A stretch of DNA of 64,000 nucleotides from Chryseobacterium tructae (GTDB lineage: Bacteria; Bacteroidota; Bacteroidia; Flavobacteriales; Weeksellaceae): NCBI RefSeq assembly GCF_030409875.1, contig NZ_JAUFQR010000001.1, forward strand, positions 496,001-560,000. Reading direction: 5' to 3'. The translations under genes were made by a program, and so were the position numbers. Below are positions 1-11,293 of this stretch, piece by piece. Under the pieces are notes generated by a model. That model was not told the origin of the DNA. It did no database searches and saw only the letters and a list, made by a program, of their open reading frames with translations. How positions within the stretch are numbered: the stretch's first letter is position 1; each line of letters begins with the position of its first letter.

Positions 1-1
1 T

Positions 2-1576
2 GCGGTATGTGGTGTTTCTGCTCAGAAAGTCATGTGGCAAAAAGACATTAAGTCTTCTACACAGGATTTTTTAAGCCAGGTTATAACAACCATTGATCAA
101 CAGTATCTTATCACAGGAAGCTCTATTCAGAGTGACAAACAACAAACTTCAGGCAATAAGCAGAACAACGGTTACGATTTCCATTTAGTGAAATTAAATC
201 AACAAGGAGAAGAGGATTGGGAGAAGTTTTTCTCAGGAAATAATCACGATTATTTATCAGCTACAGTAAACACTCAGGATGGAGGATTTCTTCTTGCAGG
301 GACTTCGTATTCTGGGAAGGCTTTGGATAAAAAAGAGGGATCTAAAGGCGGATCAGATATCTGGCTGATCCGGATCAATGAATTTGGCGATGAAATCTGG
401 CAGAAAACTTTGGGAACTTCTTCCGATGAAGAAGCTAAAGCAGTGATTCAAAGTACCGATTTAGGTTTTTTTATTGCCGGAAATATGCAAAATTCGCCCA
501 AGGGCTATGGTTCTAAAGATGTCTGGATCATCAGGCTGGACAAAGATGGAAAAGAATTGTCTCAACTCGTATTAGGCGGCAGAGGTTTAGATGAAGTAGA
601 GAAAATGATTCCGACGAAAGATGGTGGAGCTTTATTGGGAATTTATTCCAGAAGTCCAGAGGTAACTGGAGATACGCCTCGCGAAACAAACTCAGCTTCC
701 GAACCTCGTATCACGAATCCCATATCTCGCATTGCAAAGTCCACAGAAAACTTTGGTGAAGGCGACTATTGGATCGTTAAACTGGATAAAAATGGAAAAG
801 TAGAATGGGAAAAGAACTTTGGGGGTAAAGCAGACGATCATATCAGAACCCTGGCTTTAACTTCAAATGGCTACATCATTGGTGGTGAATCCCGTTCCGA
901 AAGATCAGGCAACAAAACCGTAGGCATTGAAGAAGGCACAGACCTATGGGTGATCGCTCTTAATGAAAGAGGGGATGAACAATGGCAAAAGTCCTACAAC
1001 TTTAAAAATCGTGATATCCTGATGGGAATGAGCGTGATTCACTCATCGGATGACAAATCTTCAAAAGGAATTTTGTTAGGCGGTTATACCCAGGCAGAAG
1101 GAAGAGTAGAAAAGGATGATGAGACCTTCTGGATGCTGTATCTGGATGGAAACGGAAACGAGCAATGGCGAAAACATGTGAGTGGAGAATCCAGACAGAA
1201 AGAAGAAAGGCTTTCAGATCTGAAACTCAACAGAGATGGTTCTATTGTTCTTGCCGGAACCAGTGGGAAAGAATTGGGTAAAGAAAACTGGAAAGTTGTA
1301 AAACTGGGGGATAAGCAGGTCAATGATCTGATCGAAAAATATGATATCAAGATCTATCCGAATCCTGTATCCGATTATGCCTATGTAGAAATCGGCTTTG
1401 ACTTTAAGGACGCTGATATTCTTGTGTATGATATGAGCGGAAGGCAAATTCAAAATTTAAAAACTAAAAATAAAGTAACCAAAATCAATACTCAACCCCT
1501 GGTGCAGGGAGCTTATCTGGTAACAATAAAAACAGATACAGACAAAGCAGCCAGTGCAAAACTGATTAAGAAATAA
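2..1576 (+). CDS. T9SS-sorted repeat protein (5' end outside window)
   Basis: The frame is open from base 2, and the residues before the first Met at 32 read AVCGVSAQKV, which looks like the end of a signal peptide (cleavage after VSA). The gene therefore starts upstream of the window. About six repeats of ~60-90 residues follow, each with a D-x-W-[IL] strand, a DxxG turn and a W-x-K-x-x-GG end (for example DIWLIRINEFGDEIW, DYWIVKLDKNGKVEW), a pattern typical of beta-propeller-like surface proteins. The last ~80 residues form a type A Por sorting domain (IKIYPNPVSDY, then GAYLVTIKT), so export by type IX secretion and attachment at the cell surface is expected. Its stop codon overlaps the start of the next gene by one base, so it is probably co-transcribed with the Rhs genes. 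Function is otherwise unknown. Confidence 0.85.
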   Translation, partial: AVCGVSAQKVMWQKDIKSSTQDFLSQVITTIDQQYLITGSSIQSDKQQTSGNKQNNGYDFHLVKLNQQGEEDWEKFFSGNNHDYLSATVNTQDGGFLLAGTSYSGKALDKKEGSKGGSDIWLIRINEFGDEIWQKTLGTSSDEEAKAVIQSTDLGFFIAGNMQNSPKGYGSKDVWIIRLDKDGKELSQLVLGGRGLDEVEKMIPTKDGGALLGIYSRSPEVTGDTPRETNSASEPRITNPISRIAKSTENFGEGDYWIVKLDKNGKVEWEKNFGGKADDHIRTLALTSNGYIIGGESRSERSGNKTVGIEEGTDLWVIALNERGDEQWQKSYNFKNRDILMGMSVIHSSDDKSSKGILLGGYTQAEGRVEKDDETFWMLYLDGNGNEQWRKHVSGESRQKEERLSDLKLNRDGSIVLAGTSGKELGKENWKVVKLGDKQVNDLIEKYDIKIYPNPVSDYAYVEIGFDFKDADILVYDMSGRQIQNLKTKNKVTKINTQPLVQGAYLVTIKTDTDKAASAKLIKK

Positions 1577-4500
1577 TGAAGAAAACTGTGGTAAAATTAG
1601 GTGCATTGTTCTTTTTGCTTACTGTGGGCAATATCGATGCACAAACAAGTACATTAACCAATAATATTGTAGACTTTTCAAGTATAAAAGAATCTGAAGG
1701 AACGGCTAATGTTGATATTCCTTTACATCAGATGTCAATAAAAGGGTATACGCTTCCCGTTAGTATATATTACAATGGAGGAGGAGTTAAGGTAGATAAT
1801 GAAAGTAGTAATATTGGGCAGAATTGGGAATTGTCTTCCCAAGGAGTAATATCTCGTTCTGCTCATTCCAATTTTGATGAAAGTACCGAGCGTGTAGTAG
1901 CCAGTGGTAAAATAAAATGGTATCCTGTGGGTGATAATCCATATGGAGGAAATTATGTTGAGTGTATAGGAATAGATGTGATACCTTCAAAGGGGTACTT
2001 GAATAATTTAAACTTAGCAAAACAAATTTATAACGCATTCAAAAACTATGTACCCCCTATTGGTATTCAGCCTAATACGAATAATATGCATAGAATTGAT
2101 GATAGGCCTACCAGATCGGATTGGCAGTCATATTCTTTGAGTCAGGATGTTCATCCCGATGTCTTTACAGTAGTAATTCCTAATAAGTCATCATTTAAAT
2201 TCTTATTTGACCCTGATGGAAATATTGCGACGGACACTCCGGAAAATTATAAAATCACTTATGATAAAAAGGGAACAGATCTTATACAGGAGTTTACATT
2301 AATTGATGAAGATGGGATAACCTATACTTTTTCGAATATAGAAATATTTAATTCCGAAATTTACGATAATCAAATTTCCCTTACTACTAGTGGGGAGACA
2401 AGAAAAACTCCCTATACCTCTGTTAATACATTGCCAGGATTGGATCAAAATAGCATCAATAGTACAACTCCGTTTTGCCAAAATGATAGCAATTATCCTT
2501 CTAGCCCTGATCTGATTGCAAAATACAGGGCTCCAAAACCAATTTCCTGGTATTTGTCGAAGATTTCAAATATTTATGGAGAGGCGATCAGCTTCGGATA
2601 TGAAAGGGTAAGAACAGTAAGCGTACCTAGAGCAAGCTATAAGAATCTTATTCAATTAAATAATAATTATCCTTATCCTTCCTATCCTGCATGGCCAAAA
2701 GGAGGAACCAATGTTTTATTGTCTGAAGTGCCAGTTATAAAGGCTATTACATCCAATTATGAAAGTTTAGAGTTTGATTACAGAAAATACCGTCAGGATT
2801 TAATTAGCAGCGGAGACAAAAACCTTCTTAAGGAGCTTAATACAATAAGTCTGTACCAGAAATTTATTTTTTTTAAAAAACCGACGGCTCCTGTAAAGAC
2901 CATTAGGTTTAATCATCAGTATGTTGTATCGCAAGATACTTATCTTGAGTCTGTTTCAGATGTCGGAGCCTATACCAGATTATTTCTGGAAGGAGTAGAT
3001 ATTTTGGGCAAAGGAAATGAGATGATTTCCTATTATAAATTTAAATATAAAACTCCGGAAAAACTCCCCCATAAACAATCTTTTAATATTGACTTCTGGG
3101 GATATTTTAAAAATGGAGATGCAAAGGGTGTTTTCCCTGAATTATATAGATACAATAATAACAGTGTCAATAATTTTGAGAGAAATATTTTTTCGATTTA
3201 TCCGAGGGCTGCATCCGGCGATGTGGGAGTAAAGCTAAGTGATAATACTTATTTGGAAAAAAAATATTTTAGAGACAGTACTCCTTCTTTTGAAGATGCA
3301 TCTAATGGAATTCTATCGGAAATAGAAAGCTTTGGCGGAAAAACGACCTATGAATATGAACCTAATTATTTTGACTATTACGGAGTAAAAAGAGAAGGTC
3401 CCGGGATAAGGGTAAAGAAAATCATTAAGAATGATAATATCAATACCTATACAAAAGAATTTATTTATGGTAAAAATTCGGATGGAAAAGGGTATATCTC
3501 CAAGCCTGCCAGATATGCTTACAGAAGATCTCCAGGTAGTACTGGTGGTAATTGGTGGCCTTTACTGGATCATTATATTACTTCAGTAAATAGCTCGAAC
3601 GAAAAGGTGAACTATGATGAAATTAAAATACAGGATGTATACAACCAGGAGAATAAAGGCTATGTTATCAATAGATATAGTTTTTTCAATGCTTACTATA
3701 CTCCCAATCTTAGTATAGGTAACTTTCAGTATGTTTCTCCCACTTTAAACTCTTCTTATCTTATCAGAAGCCAGACATTTAATGGAGGGTATTATTTTGA
3801 TACTGAAGAATATTATAGTGATTATGAAGAAAACCTAGGGAAATTGAATGGGCATCTTGTCAATCAAAGAATTTTTGATAAAGGAAATAACTTATTAAAA
3901 GAAACAAAGAATGAGTATTCCATCAAATTTAATTCTATTCCTGATTTTGAAACATCTATTACGGGCGGATATTATTTCAATAATTATCTTTTCAGGTATT
4001 TGCTTACCAAGCAGACGGTAGAGGAAAAATTTGGAAATAAAATGATTTCAAATCAAACCGTGTATTCCAGAAATGATAAAGATAAAGTTACGGAAATCAC
4101 CAGGTCGGGGCCTTCTACAACAAATAAAACAGTTATTAAGTATTTGTATGAAAACAGTGACAACATTGGGAGCAGTATAAGGTTTGGGAATAGGCTTAAT
4201 GAACCTTCGTTGATAAAAAAGTATGTAGATAACAAACTTGTTGAAACAACGAATAGAAAATTTAAGGAATTTGTAATACCATTTATTACAAGACCTATAT
4301 TGAGTGGCCCGGGAAGTCCTATTTCTTATTATGTGATAACTGACCTTCAGTATGAAGAAAAAAGTATTGATGGAACTACTTTCTTGCACGACTCAGAAAA
4401 TCTGAAATATGATCTATATGGAAATATCGTGTCAAGAAAGATAAAAGATGTATATGAATCTACAGTGTATGGTTATCAAAATACCCTGCCTATTGCTGTT

Positions 4501-5357
4501 GTAGCAGGTACTGCTAATTATTCTCAAGTAGAAGGACTTCTTGGTGATATTGTGGGTGCATCCAATGATGGTGTTACAAGCTATAATGAAAGTGACCTTC
4601 AGGTAAATTGGATGATTTCAGAAAAAATCCAGCTTTCTCACAAAGCTTAGTCTCAACATCTGTACATGAGCCGCTTGTTGGATTGAAAATTTCTACAACA
4701 CCCAACGGGATGAAGGATTATTATGAATATGATGGAGCCAACCGTTTAAAAAAGATGCTTGATATTAATTCCAATATTGTAAAAGAACATACCTATAATT
4801 ACGTGGGAAGTACAAGGTTTTATAATTCTGATCAAGAACAAACTTTCACCAGAACAAATTGCAGAAGACTTGAAAATCCGGGGACTTATACCTATAAAGT
4901 TCCTGCCAATACATACGCTTCCGAAATAAACGTAGGGGATGCTAATCAGAAAGCATTACAAGAAATTGCAAGTATGGGACAAAATACCACAAATACTTTA
5001 GGACTATGTAATCCTAAACCTTTTGACTGTACAATACAAGTGAATATGTCTGTATATGATAATAGCTCAGGTTTTTTTAGTAAAATTTATAGTGCTACAG
5101 GAGAAAAGTTTAGAGGAACAATCGCTTTTAATACGGGGACAATCAATTGGTCTAACATAGGAACATATGTTACTGTAGGAAAAATCACAGGTATCTGCCT
5201 GCCTAAAATATTTAAGTCATATAGTTCTGGTATAGACTGGTCTTTAACATTACAATCTAATGGAGATCTTGTCGCGAGATGGAGTAACCCATTTGGGAAT
5301 GTAACGCCTAAAAAATTAGAGATTGTGAACTTTGAATTTACGTATGACCTTGATTAA
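1576..5357 (+). CDS. Rhs/YD-repeat-type secreted protein, frame interrupted
   Basis: About 1260 residues if one base is restored. A signal peptide (MKKTVVKLGALFFLLTVG...DAQ) is followed by the N-terminal domain common in Bacteroidota Rhs-like proteins (IPLHQMSIKGYTLPVSIYY...NWELSSQGVISR), a long beta-rich central region, and YD-type motifs near the end (DYYEYDGANRLKKM). The frame breaks at about 4605: the upstream frame ends at 4650, while the downstream frame (from ~4608, RKNPAFSQSLVSTSVHEPLVG) continues the Rhs sequence. Adding one A to the AAA at 4605-4607 joins them as QVKLDDFRKN, so this is one gene with a homopolymer loss. It overlaps the preceding T9SS gene by one base and lies 12 bp before the second Rhs gene. 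The C-terminal ~150 residues are not YD-like and are unrecognised. Confidence 0.8.
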
Positions 5358-5369
5358 CAGAAGAAAACC

Positions 5370-8300
5370 ATGAAAAAACTAATTATCCCTATAGGAGTAC
5401 TTTTGGTGTCAATACATGCAAAAGCTCAATTTACCAATACTCAAAATTATATACAAACGCGAGTATACCTTGAGCCGGTAACCCAAACCACCGGAAATGC
5501 AAAACAGAATAATTCTGTTCAATATTTTGACGGATTAGGAAGATTAAAACAGCTGATAAGTATAAAGTCGTCTCCAAAAGGAAACGATGTTGTACTTCCT
5601 GTTACTTATGATGGCTTTGGAAACCAGACCAGAGAATATCTTCCTGTTCCACAATCAGGAACACAGAATGGAACAATATATGCTCAGAGTGCGGGGCAGG
5701 TTAATTTCCCCGTAGGTGATCCACAAAATCTTTATGCTAATGAAAAAGCATTTTCCGAAAAGATACCTGAGCCTTCTCCGTTAGGAAGAATTAAGGATCA
5801 GATCCAGGTGGGAAATGATTGGCAAAATAAACCCGTAAAATTTGAATACGGGAGTAATAGTACGCCGGATCAGGTGAAGAAATTTACGGTAACAACCAAT
5901 TGGGACAATGAGGCCACGAAAAGTGACCCTCCTACTTCCGGATTTTACCTCGAAGCTCAGCTTTATAAGAATACAATAACTGATGAAGATGGGAACAAAA
6001 CCATAGAATTTACAAACGATCGTGGGCAGATTATATTGGTTCGAAAAGTTATCAGCGATTCAGAAAATGCCGATACATATTATGTTTATAATGAATTTGA
6101 TCAGCTCGTATTTGTAGTACCACCATTATTATCTAAAATCCAGAACTGGACTCCGGAGGATCGAAATAATTTTGCCTTCGAATACAGTTATGACAGAAAA
6201 GGAAGACTTGTTGAGAAAAAATTACCTGGTAAAGGAAAAGAATGTATGGTCTATGATAACAATGATAGACTGGTTTTGTATCAGGATGCTAATCTAAAAG
6301 GCCTTAATAAATGGTTAATCACAAAGTATGATTATCAAGGAAGAACTGTGTATACAGGCTTTTTGACAGGTGGAGAAAGAGCAGGAAGGCAAAATGAAAT
6401 TAAAGATCTTGTTATTACGGAGAGCAGAAGCACAACAGGGTTCAATAGAAATGGAATGACTGTATATTATACTGATAATTATTTCGTTGGGGAAATTCCA
6501 ACAATTTTAACAGTAAATTACTATGATTCTTATCCTCAGTATGGTTTTAATCCAGCATTCCCCACTAATATTTTGGGAGAATCTGTACTCACAGAGACAC
6601 CTAATGCAAAAGGAGTATCAATCAAGGGGTTGTCTGTAATGAGTTTAGTGAAAAACGTTGAAGATGATAACTGGACAAAGAGCTATCTGTACTATGATTC
6701 TAAAGGAAGGGCTATTGGAACTCATTCCATTAATTATTTAGGAGGATATACCCACACTGAATCTAAATTAGATTTTGCAGGAGTAGTTCAAAATACAGTA
6801 ACCACTCATGTAAGGACACCTAATGAAGCGGGAGTGAATATCAAAGAACGTTTTGTATATGATAGCCAAAATCGCTTGAAAGAGCGTTGGCATAAGATAG
6901 AGGGTAGAAAGGAAGAGCTTATTGCAGCCAATACCTATAATGAGCTATCTCAGTTGGAATCCAAAAAAGTGGGTGGAGTTTCTGTCAGTTATCCACTTCA
7001 GCAAATTGACTATAAGTATAATATCAGAGGTTGGATGACCCATATTAATGATCCTGCAAACTTAGGAAGCGATTTGTTTGGTTATAAAATCAATTATAAT
7101 AAAGTAGAAGGGAAGGAAGTTCCCAACAATGATTATTTAGATTTAAAAGTAAAGCCTAAGTACAATGGAAATATTGCTGAGGTATCCTGGAAGACTCTTA
7201 CAGAAGTTAATGAACCTCTTAAAACCTATGGCTATGTATATGATCCGCTCAATAGACTTTCTGCAGGTTTCTACCAAAAAGCAGGAAATGAGTTAGCTAA
7301 AGAATATTTTGAAAGACTGGAATATGATCTGAATGGAAATGTTACAAGGCTTAAAAGGTCTGCAGGTATGTTGATAGGAAGCAATACAGCGCTGGCTATT
7401 GATGATCTTAAATATGATTATATTGGAAACAAATTGATTCGTATTACCGATCAGCAAATGAATTTTTCAGGGTATCCTTACACTGCAAATCCAGGTACCA
7501 TAGTCTATGATAACGGAAATGTATCAGGAAATGGGAATATGACCAGCCATCCTGATAAAGGTATTTCATCCATTCAATATAATTATTTAAATTTGCCAAA
7601 GCAGATTATCCAGAGTTCTAAGGTGACAGATTATACCTACAGGGCGGATGGAACAAAAGTAAAGAAGCTTTTTGGAGATATTGAAACAGATTATTTAGAT
7701 GGGTTTCAGTATAAATCTACGAGACCTTCGGAAGAGAATTCTTCAGGGGGAGGAGGGATTATTCTTGAACCTGATCCCTCTGAAGTGGCTACAATCAAGT
7801 TAAGAATTATACCGACATCTGAGGGGTATTATGACGTACTTAATAAGTTGTATGTTTATAATTACACAGATCATTTGGGAAATGTACGATTAAGTTATGC
7901 AGATACTAATCAAGATGGACTTATCCAGCCAAGACAGTATTTTCAGAGCCAATGTGAGGATATTCCATGGGATCCCTGGAACCCACCTAATTGTATAGAC
8001 ACTTGGAAACCTGGAGAAATTGTGGAAAACAATAACTATTATCCTTTTGGATTGCTGCATGATTATACTGCTACAGCTCAAAATGCTTATCAGTATAAGT
8101 ATAACGGGAAGGAATTGCAGGAAACAGGAATGTATGACTATGGAGCTAGAATGTATATGAGTGATATCGCAAGATGGGGAGTTACAGATCCATTAGCAGA
8201 CAAATGAGAAGATACTCTCCTTATAACTATGCATTTAACAATCCTATCAGATTTATTGATCCTGACGGAAGAGCTCCTGATGGTTGGGGGTTAAAAGGAA

Positions 8301-9082
8301 CTCAATGGGAATGGGATGACAACGTAACAAAAGATAATTATAGATCAAGAGGCTATAGTGATTTTTCTGACGGATTTACAAATAATGAATATAAAAGTTC
8401 TCGTGGTTCAAATGTTACCCTAGGGCCAGGAGGAGCAGGAGATTGGTCTGAAACCATGATTTATAATGAAGGTAAAGAACATACATCTGGTATGTATTAT
8501 GGTAAATGGTTCTCTAAACTGAATGGAAATGTTTCATCATTTACAGCTTCATCATTTGATTTCACAGCAGTTGACTATAACGCTGGCTTGAGAAATTTTA
8601 ATTTTGAAGGTTTAGATACCAATCTTAATCTAAAGCTAATGAATGTAAAAGGTGGGCTTTCTGCGCCAAACTTAATCGGTAGTAACTCAAATATTCAAGG
8701 ATATTTGGAAGGAACTGTTGGGGAGGCAAAATTAAGTTTCACAACAAGTACTTTAGCTTTTTCTTTGGGCGCAAAGGGGCTGACAGGTTTTGTAGGAGCT
8801 AATTTACAGACTAATAAATATGGATGGTCAGCTGATGTGGGTGCAATTGCTGCATTCGCTGAAATTGAAGGGAATTGGAGTGCTACTTCACCGAATGGTC
8901 AATGGGGAATTAACCTAACAGGTTCTGTTCCTGTTGGAGCAGTAGGGGCAAAAGGTGGAGCATCTTATCTTTACAACCCTAAAAATAATAGTTTTTCTGT
9001 AGGCGTTTCAGGAAAGGTAGCAGATGGCCTAGGGTTGGGTGGAGATCTAAAGCTTACTTTCCCTAATCCTTTCTCTCATTAA
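5370..9082 (+). CDS. Rhs-family polymorphic-toxin-like protein, frame interrupted
   Basis: About 1237 residues after restoring one base. It has a signal peptide ([20 protein letters not shown]), many YD repeats ([45 protein letters not shown]) and the conserved Rhs core end ([31 protein letters not shown], then [21 protein letters not shown]). The core is split at 8202-8204: one more A in this run gives [15 protein letters not shown], so the break is a homopolymer loss. After the PDG marker comes a ~270-residue variable C-terminal region rich in Gly, Ser, Ala and Asn with alternating hydrophobics, where the toxin lies in Rhs proteins. I do not recognise its activity. The next gene encodes a small membrane protein, a typical position for immunity. 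Confidence 0.82.
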
Positions 9083-9105
9083 TTTTTTAATATCTAATCT
9101 TATAA

Positions 9106-9480
9106 ATGAATACAATCTTACAAATAATCCTTCTTATCATAATATTTTCAAATTCAATATTTTTATTGTTGGGAAAAGATATAAAGTCCTTTACAATATT
9201 TAAATTAAGCTGGATTATTGGATTAATAGATGTTTTAGTCATCTTATTCTTTTTTGAACTAAAGCAACCTCTCATCCTTTATATCACATTTACATCAATG
9301 ATTGTTGCATTTATTTTAGGAATGAGGAGTTTTATAAATAATTATAATACCAATTCGTTGGAAAGTCATAATAATAAAAAGCGATTTGTGAATTTCTTCG
9401 CCTATTTTTTACTCTTCTTTTTAGTGATACTTACCATGGGTGTGATGAAAGGTCTTTTATTTGATACCCCTTTAGGGTAA
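9106..9480 (+). CDS. Small four-helix membrane protein, candidate Rhs immunity protein
   Basis: 124 residues with about four hydrophobic segments (near residues 2-22, 30-50, 55-75 and 96-118). No family is recognised. It starts 24 bp after the stop of the Rhs gene and is followed by a terminator, so it is the last gene of the Rhs module. In polymorphic toxin loci, the small gene directly after the variable toxin tip usually encodes the specific immunity protein, often a membrane protein when the toxin acts on membranes. That role is inferred from position only. Confidence 0.6.
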   Translation: MNTILQIILLIIIFSNSIFLLLGKDIKSFTIFKLSWIIGLIDVLVILFFFELKQPLILYITFTSMIVAFILGMRSFINNYNTNSLESHNNKKRFVNFFAYFLLFFLVILTMGVMKGLLFDTPLG

Positions 9481-9533
9481 ATGATTTAAAATTAAAAAAT
9501 AAGAATGCTTATTATTAATAGGTAAAATCAACA

Positions 9534-9566
9534 AAAAGCCACTGCAGTCTAATTGCGGTGGCTTTT
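9534..9566 (+). terminator. Rho-independent terminator after the Rhs module
   Basis: An 8-bp stem (GCCACTGC pairs with GCGGTGGC, one G-T wobble) flanked by A4 and T4, 54 bp after the stop of the small membrane protein. It lies just outside the left end of the IS element. Confidence 0.8.
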
Positions 9567-9583
9567 ATTTATAATCATATGTC

Positions 9584-10983
9584 TAGTCCTGAAATAGCGA
9601 TACACAAAAAAAACAAATCGTTATGGAAGAACAATTAAAATCACAGTACATCAAACGTACGTAGAAAGATTACAGTTTAAGTTTAAAACTTCAAATAGTA
9701 AAAGAAGTTGAATCCGGCGAGTCAACTATTACCAGTTGTCGCAAAAAATATGGCATACAATCCCATGCTACAGTTTTGAATTGGCTCAGAAAATATGGTA
9801 ACTTTGATTGGGAAAACCAAAGACCTTATGCCATGGAAAAAACACCTGAACAACGAATTATGGAACTAGAAGCCGAAGTAAGACTTCTTGAAAAAGCAAA
9901 AAAAAGCTTTCTTGGAAAAAGCAGGCTTATATTGCTGATAAAAAAAAAGCTATATTTTTTTGATATGATGATTGATCTTGCAGAGAAAGAATATCACATT
10001 GATATTCGAAAAAAAACTCACCACCCGAACAATCGATGACTTCCGCAGTAAAGAAAAAGAAACTTTGATTTTTACTTGTGGATTGTTAGGGTTAAATAGA
10101 CAAATCTATTATAGAAGTATCAAGCGTACAAAAGTTTGTAAGAATAGGGCTTCAGAGGTTGTAAAGCTGGTAGAGAGTATTCGTGTTAAAATGCCCAGAT
10201 TAGGAGGCAGGAAACTATATTTTATGTTACAAAAATCACTAAGTTCTATCAAAGTGGGAAGAGATAAATTTTTTGATATCCTAAGAGCCAATCACTTATT
10301 GATTGCTCCCAGGAAAAATTATCATGTTACTACCAACTCCCATCATCGCTTCAGAAAGCACAAAAATTTGATTCTGGACTATCAGATAACAAAACCCAAC
10401 CAGGTTTGGGTTGCCGATATTACTTATATAGGAGACAGAAGAAAATCCAAGCTATTTAAGCTTAATAACTGACGCTTATTCTAAGAAAAATAGTGGGACA
10501 TTTTTGTAGCAGATAATTTAAATACAGAGAGTAGTCTTATGGCATTGAAAAAGAGCTTTTAAAGAAACATAAAGGTATGGCGGGATCCTTAATCCATCAT
10601 TCTGATCGTGGCTTACAATACTGCTCGAATGAATACCAGAACGTTTTGCAAAAGCATCAATTAAAATGTAGTATGACACAAAATTCCGATCCTTATGAAA
10701 ATGCAGTAGCGGAGAGAGTGAATGGCATTTTAAAGCACGAATTTAATATTGACAGGCATCATATAAACCATGCTTTAAGAAGAAAGTTAGTAGAGGAATC
10801 CATCGAAATTTACAATGAGCTGCGTCCTCATTTTTCAAATTACTATCTAACCCCAAACCAGATGCATAAGCAGTCAGAAATTAAAATGAGAACTTATAAA
10901 AATAAAAACCAAAGCAAAAAAAACTTTGCTCTGGTTTAATTATTTATTTTTGTCCTATAATCTGTATCAGATTTTCAGGACTA
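9584..10983 (+). mobile_element. IS3-family insertion sequence (~1.4 kb)
   Basis: The ends are inverted repeats: TAGTCCTGAAA at 9584 matches the reverse complement of the right end (TTTCAGGACTA, ending at 10983), with weaker similarity continuing inward (GATACA). The element is flanked by GTC at 9581-9583 and 10984-10986, a 3-bp target duplication usual for IS3 insertions. Inside is an IS3 OrfA/OrfB-type transposase. It sits between the Rhs module and the left att site of the 20-kb element. Confidence 0.85.
9623..10939 (+). pseudogene. IS3-family transposase (OrfA/OrfB), multiply interrupted
   Basis: OrfA (helix-turn-helix, VLNWLRKYG..., then a leucine-zipper-like LEAEVRLLEK) starts at ATG 9623 but meets TAG at 9662-9664, where CAG (Q) would fit the reading KRT-Q-KDYSLSLK. 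The frame then stays open to 10039. OrfB (IYYRSIKR, PRLGGRKLYFML, VWVADITYIG, HHSDRGLQY, ENAVAERVNGILKHE) shows the rve DDE signatures: D in WVADITY, D in HSDRG, and E of the AVAERVNG segment. An A8 run at 10009-10016 fits the slippery site IS3 elements use for OrfAB frameshifting. Other breaks near 9900-9960, 10440-10500 and 10545 look like extra bases in A/T runs. It is either decayed or mis-sequenced; the nonsense codon is not a homopolymer change. Confidence 0.75.
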
Positions 10984-11085
10984 GTCAATATTTTATAAAG
11001 GGAGTTGTCATATTATACATGTACCTTGAAATAAAGCTGTAGGAAATTTATGTCAGCTTCAGCCTTGTGAAAAGTTTAAAAAATA

Positions 11086-11118
11086 AAAAAGAGAATCTAA
11101 AGAATAGATTCTCTTTTT
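11086..11118 (-). terminator. ssrA: Ancestral ssrA terminator, now left of the element
   Basis: A perfect 9-bp stem (GAGAATCTA / TAGATTCTC, loop AAGAA) with A6 on the left and T5 on the right. Read on the minus strand it directly follows a copy of the tmRNA 3' end (CCAACTCCAC) and ends in T6. This is where the ssrA terminator would have stood before integration. Confidence 0.7.
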
Positions 11119-11133
11119 GTGGAGTTGGAGGGA
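11119..11133. repeat. attL core: 15-bp copy of the ssrA 3' end
   Basis: GTGGAGTTGGAGGGA, identical to 31056-31070. On the minus strand it corresponds to part of the T-arm and the acceptor strand of tmRNA. The sequence diverges immediately after it (ACTACC here, TTCGAACC at the intact gene), which marks the element boundary. Confidence 0.8.
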
Positions 11134-11168
11134 CTACCTTTTTAAATCTGGTAAAATCTTGATTAATT

Positions 11169-11273
11169 TGTAAATGCTTTATGTAAATGCTTTTTTAGAT
11201 GATTTAATTAAGTTGAATTTATTGCAATTAAACTATATTTGAATTTTTTGGGTACAACTTTGGGTACAACTTT
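11169..11273 (+). repeat. Two pairs of direct repeats at the left end (candidate integrase arm / control sites)
   Basis: TGTAAATGCTTT occurs at 11169-11180 and 11182-11193 (13-bp step). GGGTACAACTTT occurs twice head-to-tail at 11250-11261 and 11262-11273. The second pair has a counterpart with the same 12-bp step near the right end (30970-30993). The GGGTAC pair ends 20 bp before the integrase start, so it could also repress the integrase promoter. Confidence 0.55.
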
Positions 11274-11293
11274 AAAATTAGATCATTATAATT

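Noticed and set aside
1084..1453. Minus-strand frames inside the first T9SS gene and similar antisense frames elsewhere
   Set aside because: They lie opposite clear genes, have no start-site support and show composition typical of reverse complements of coding DNA.
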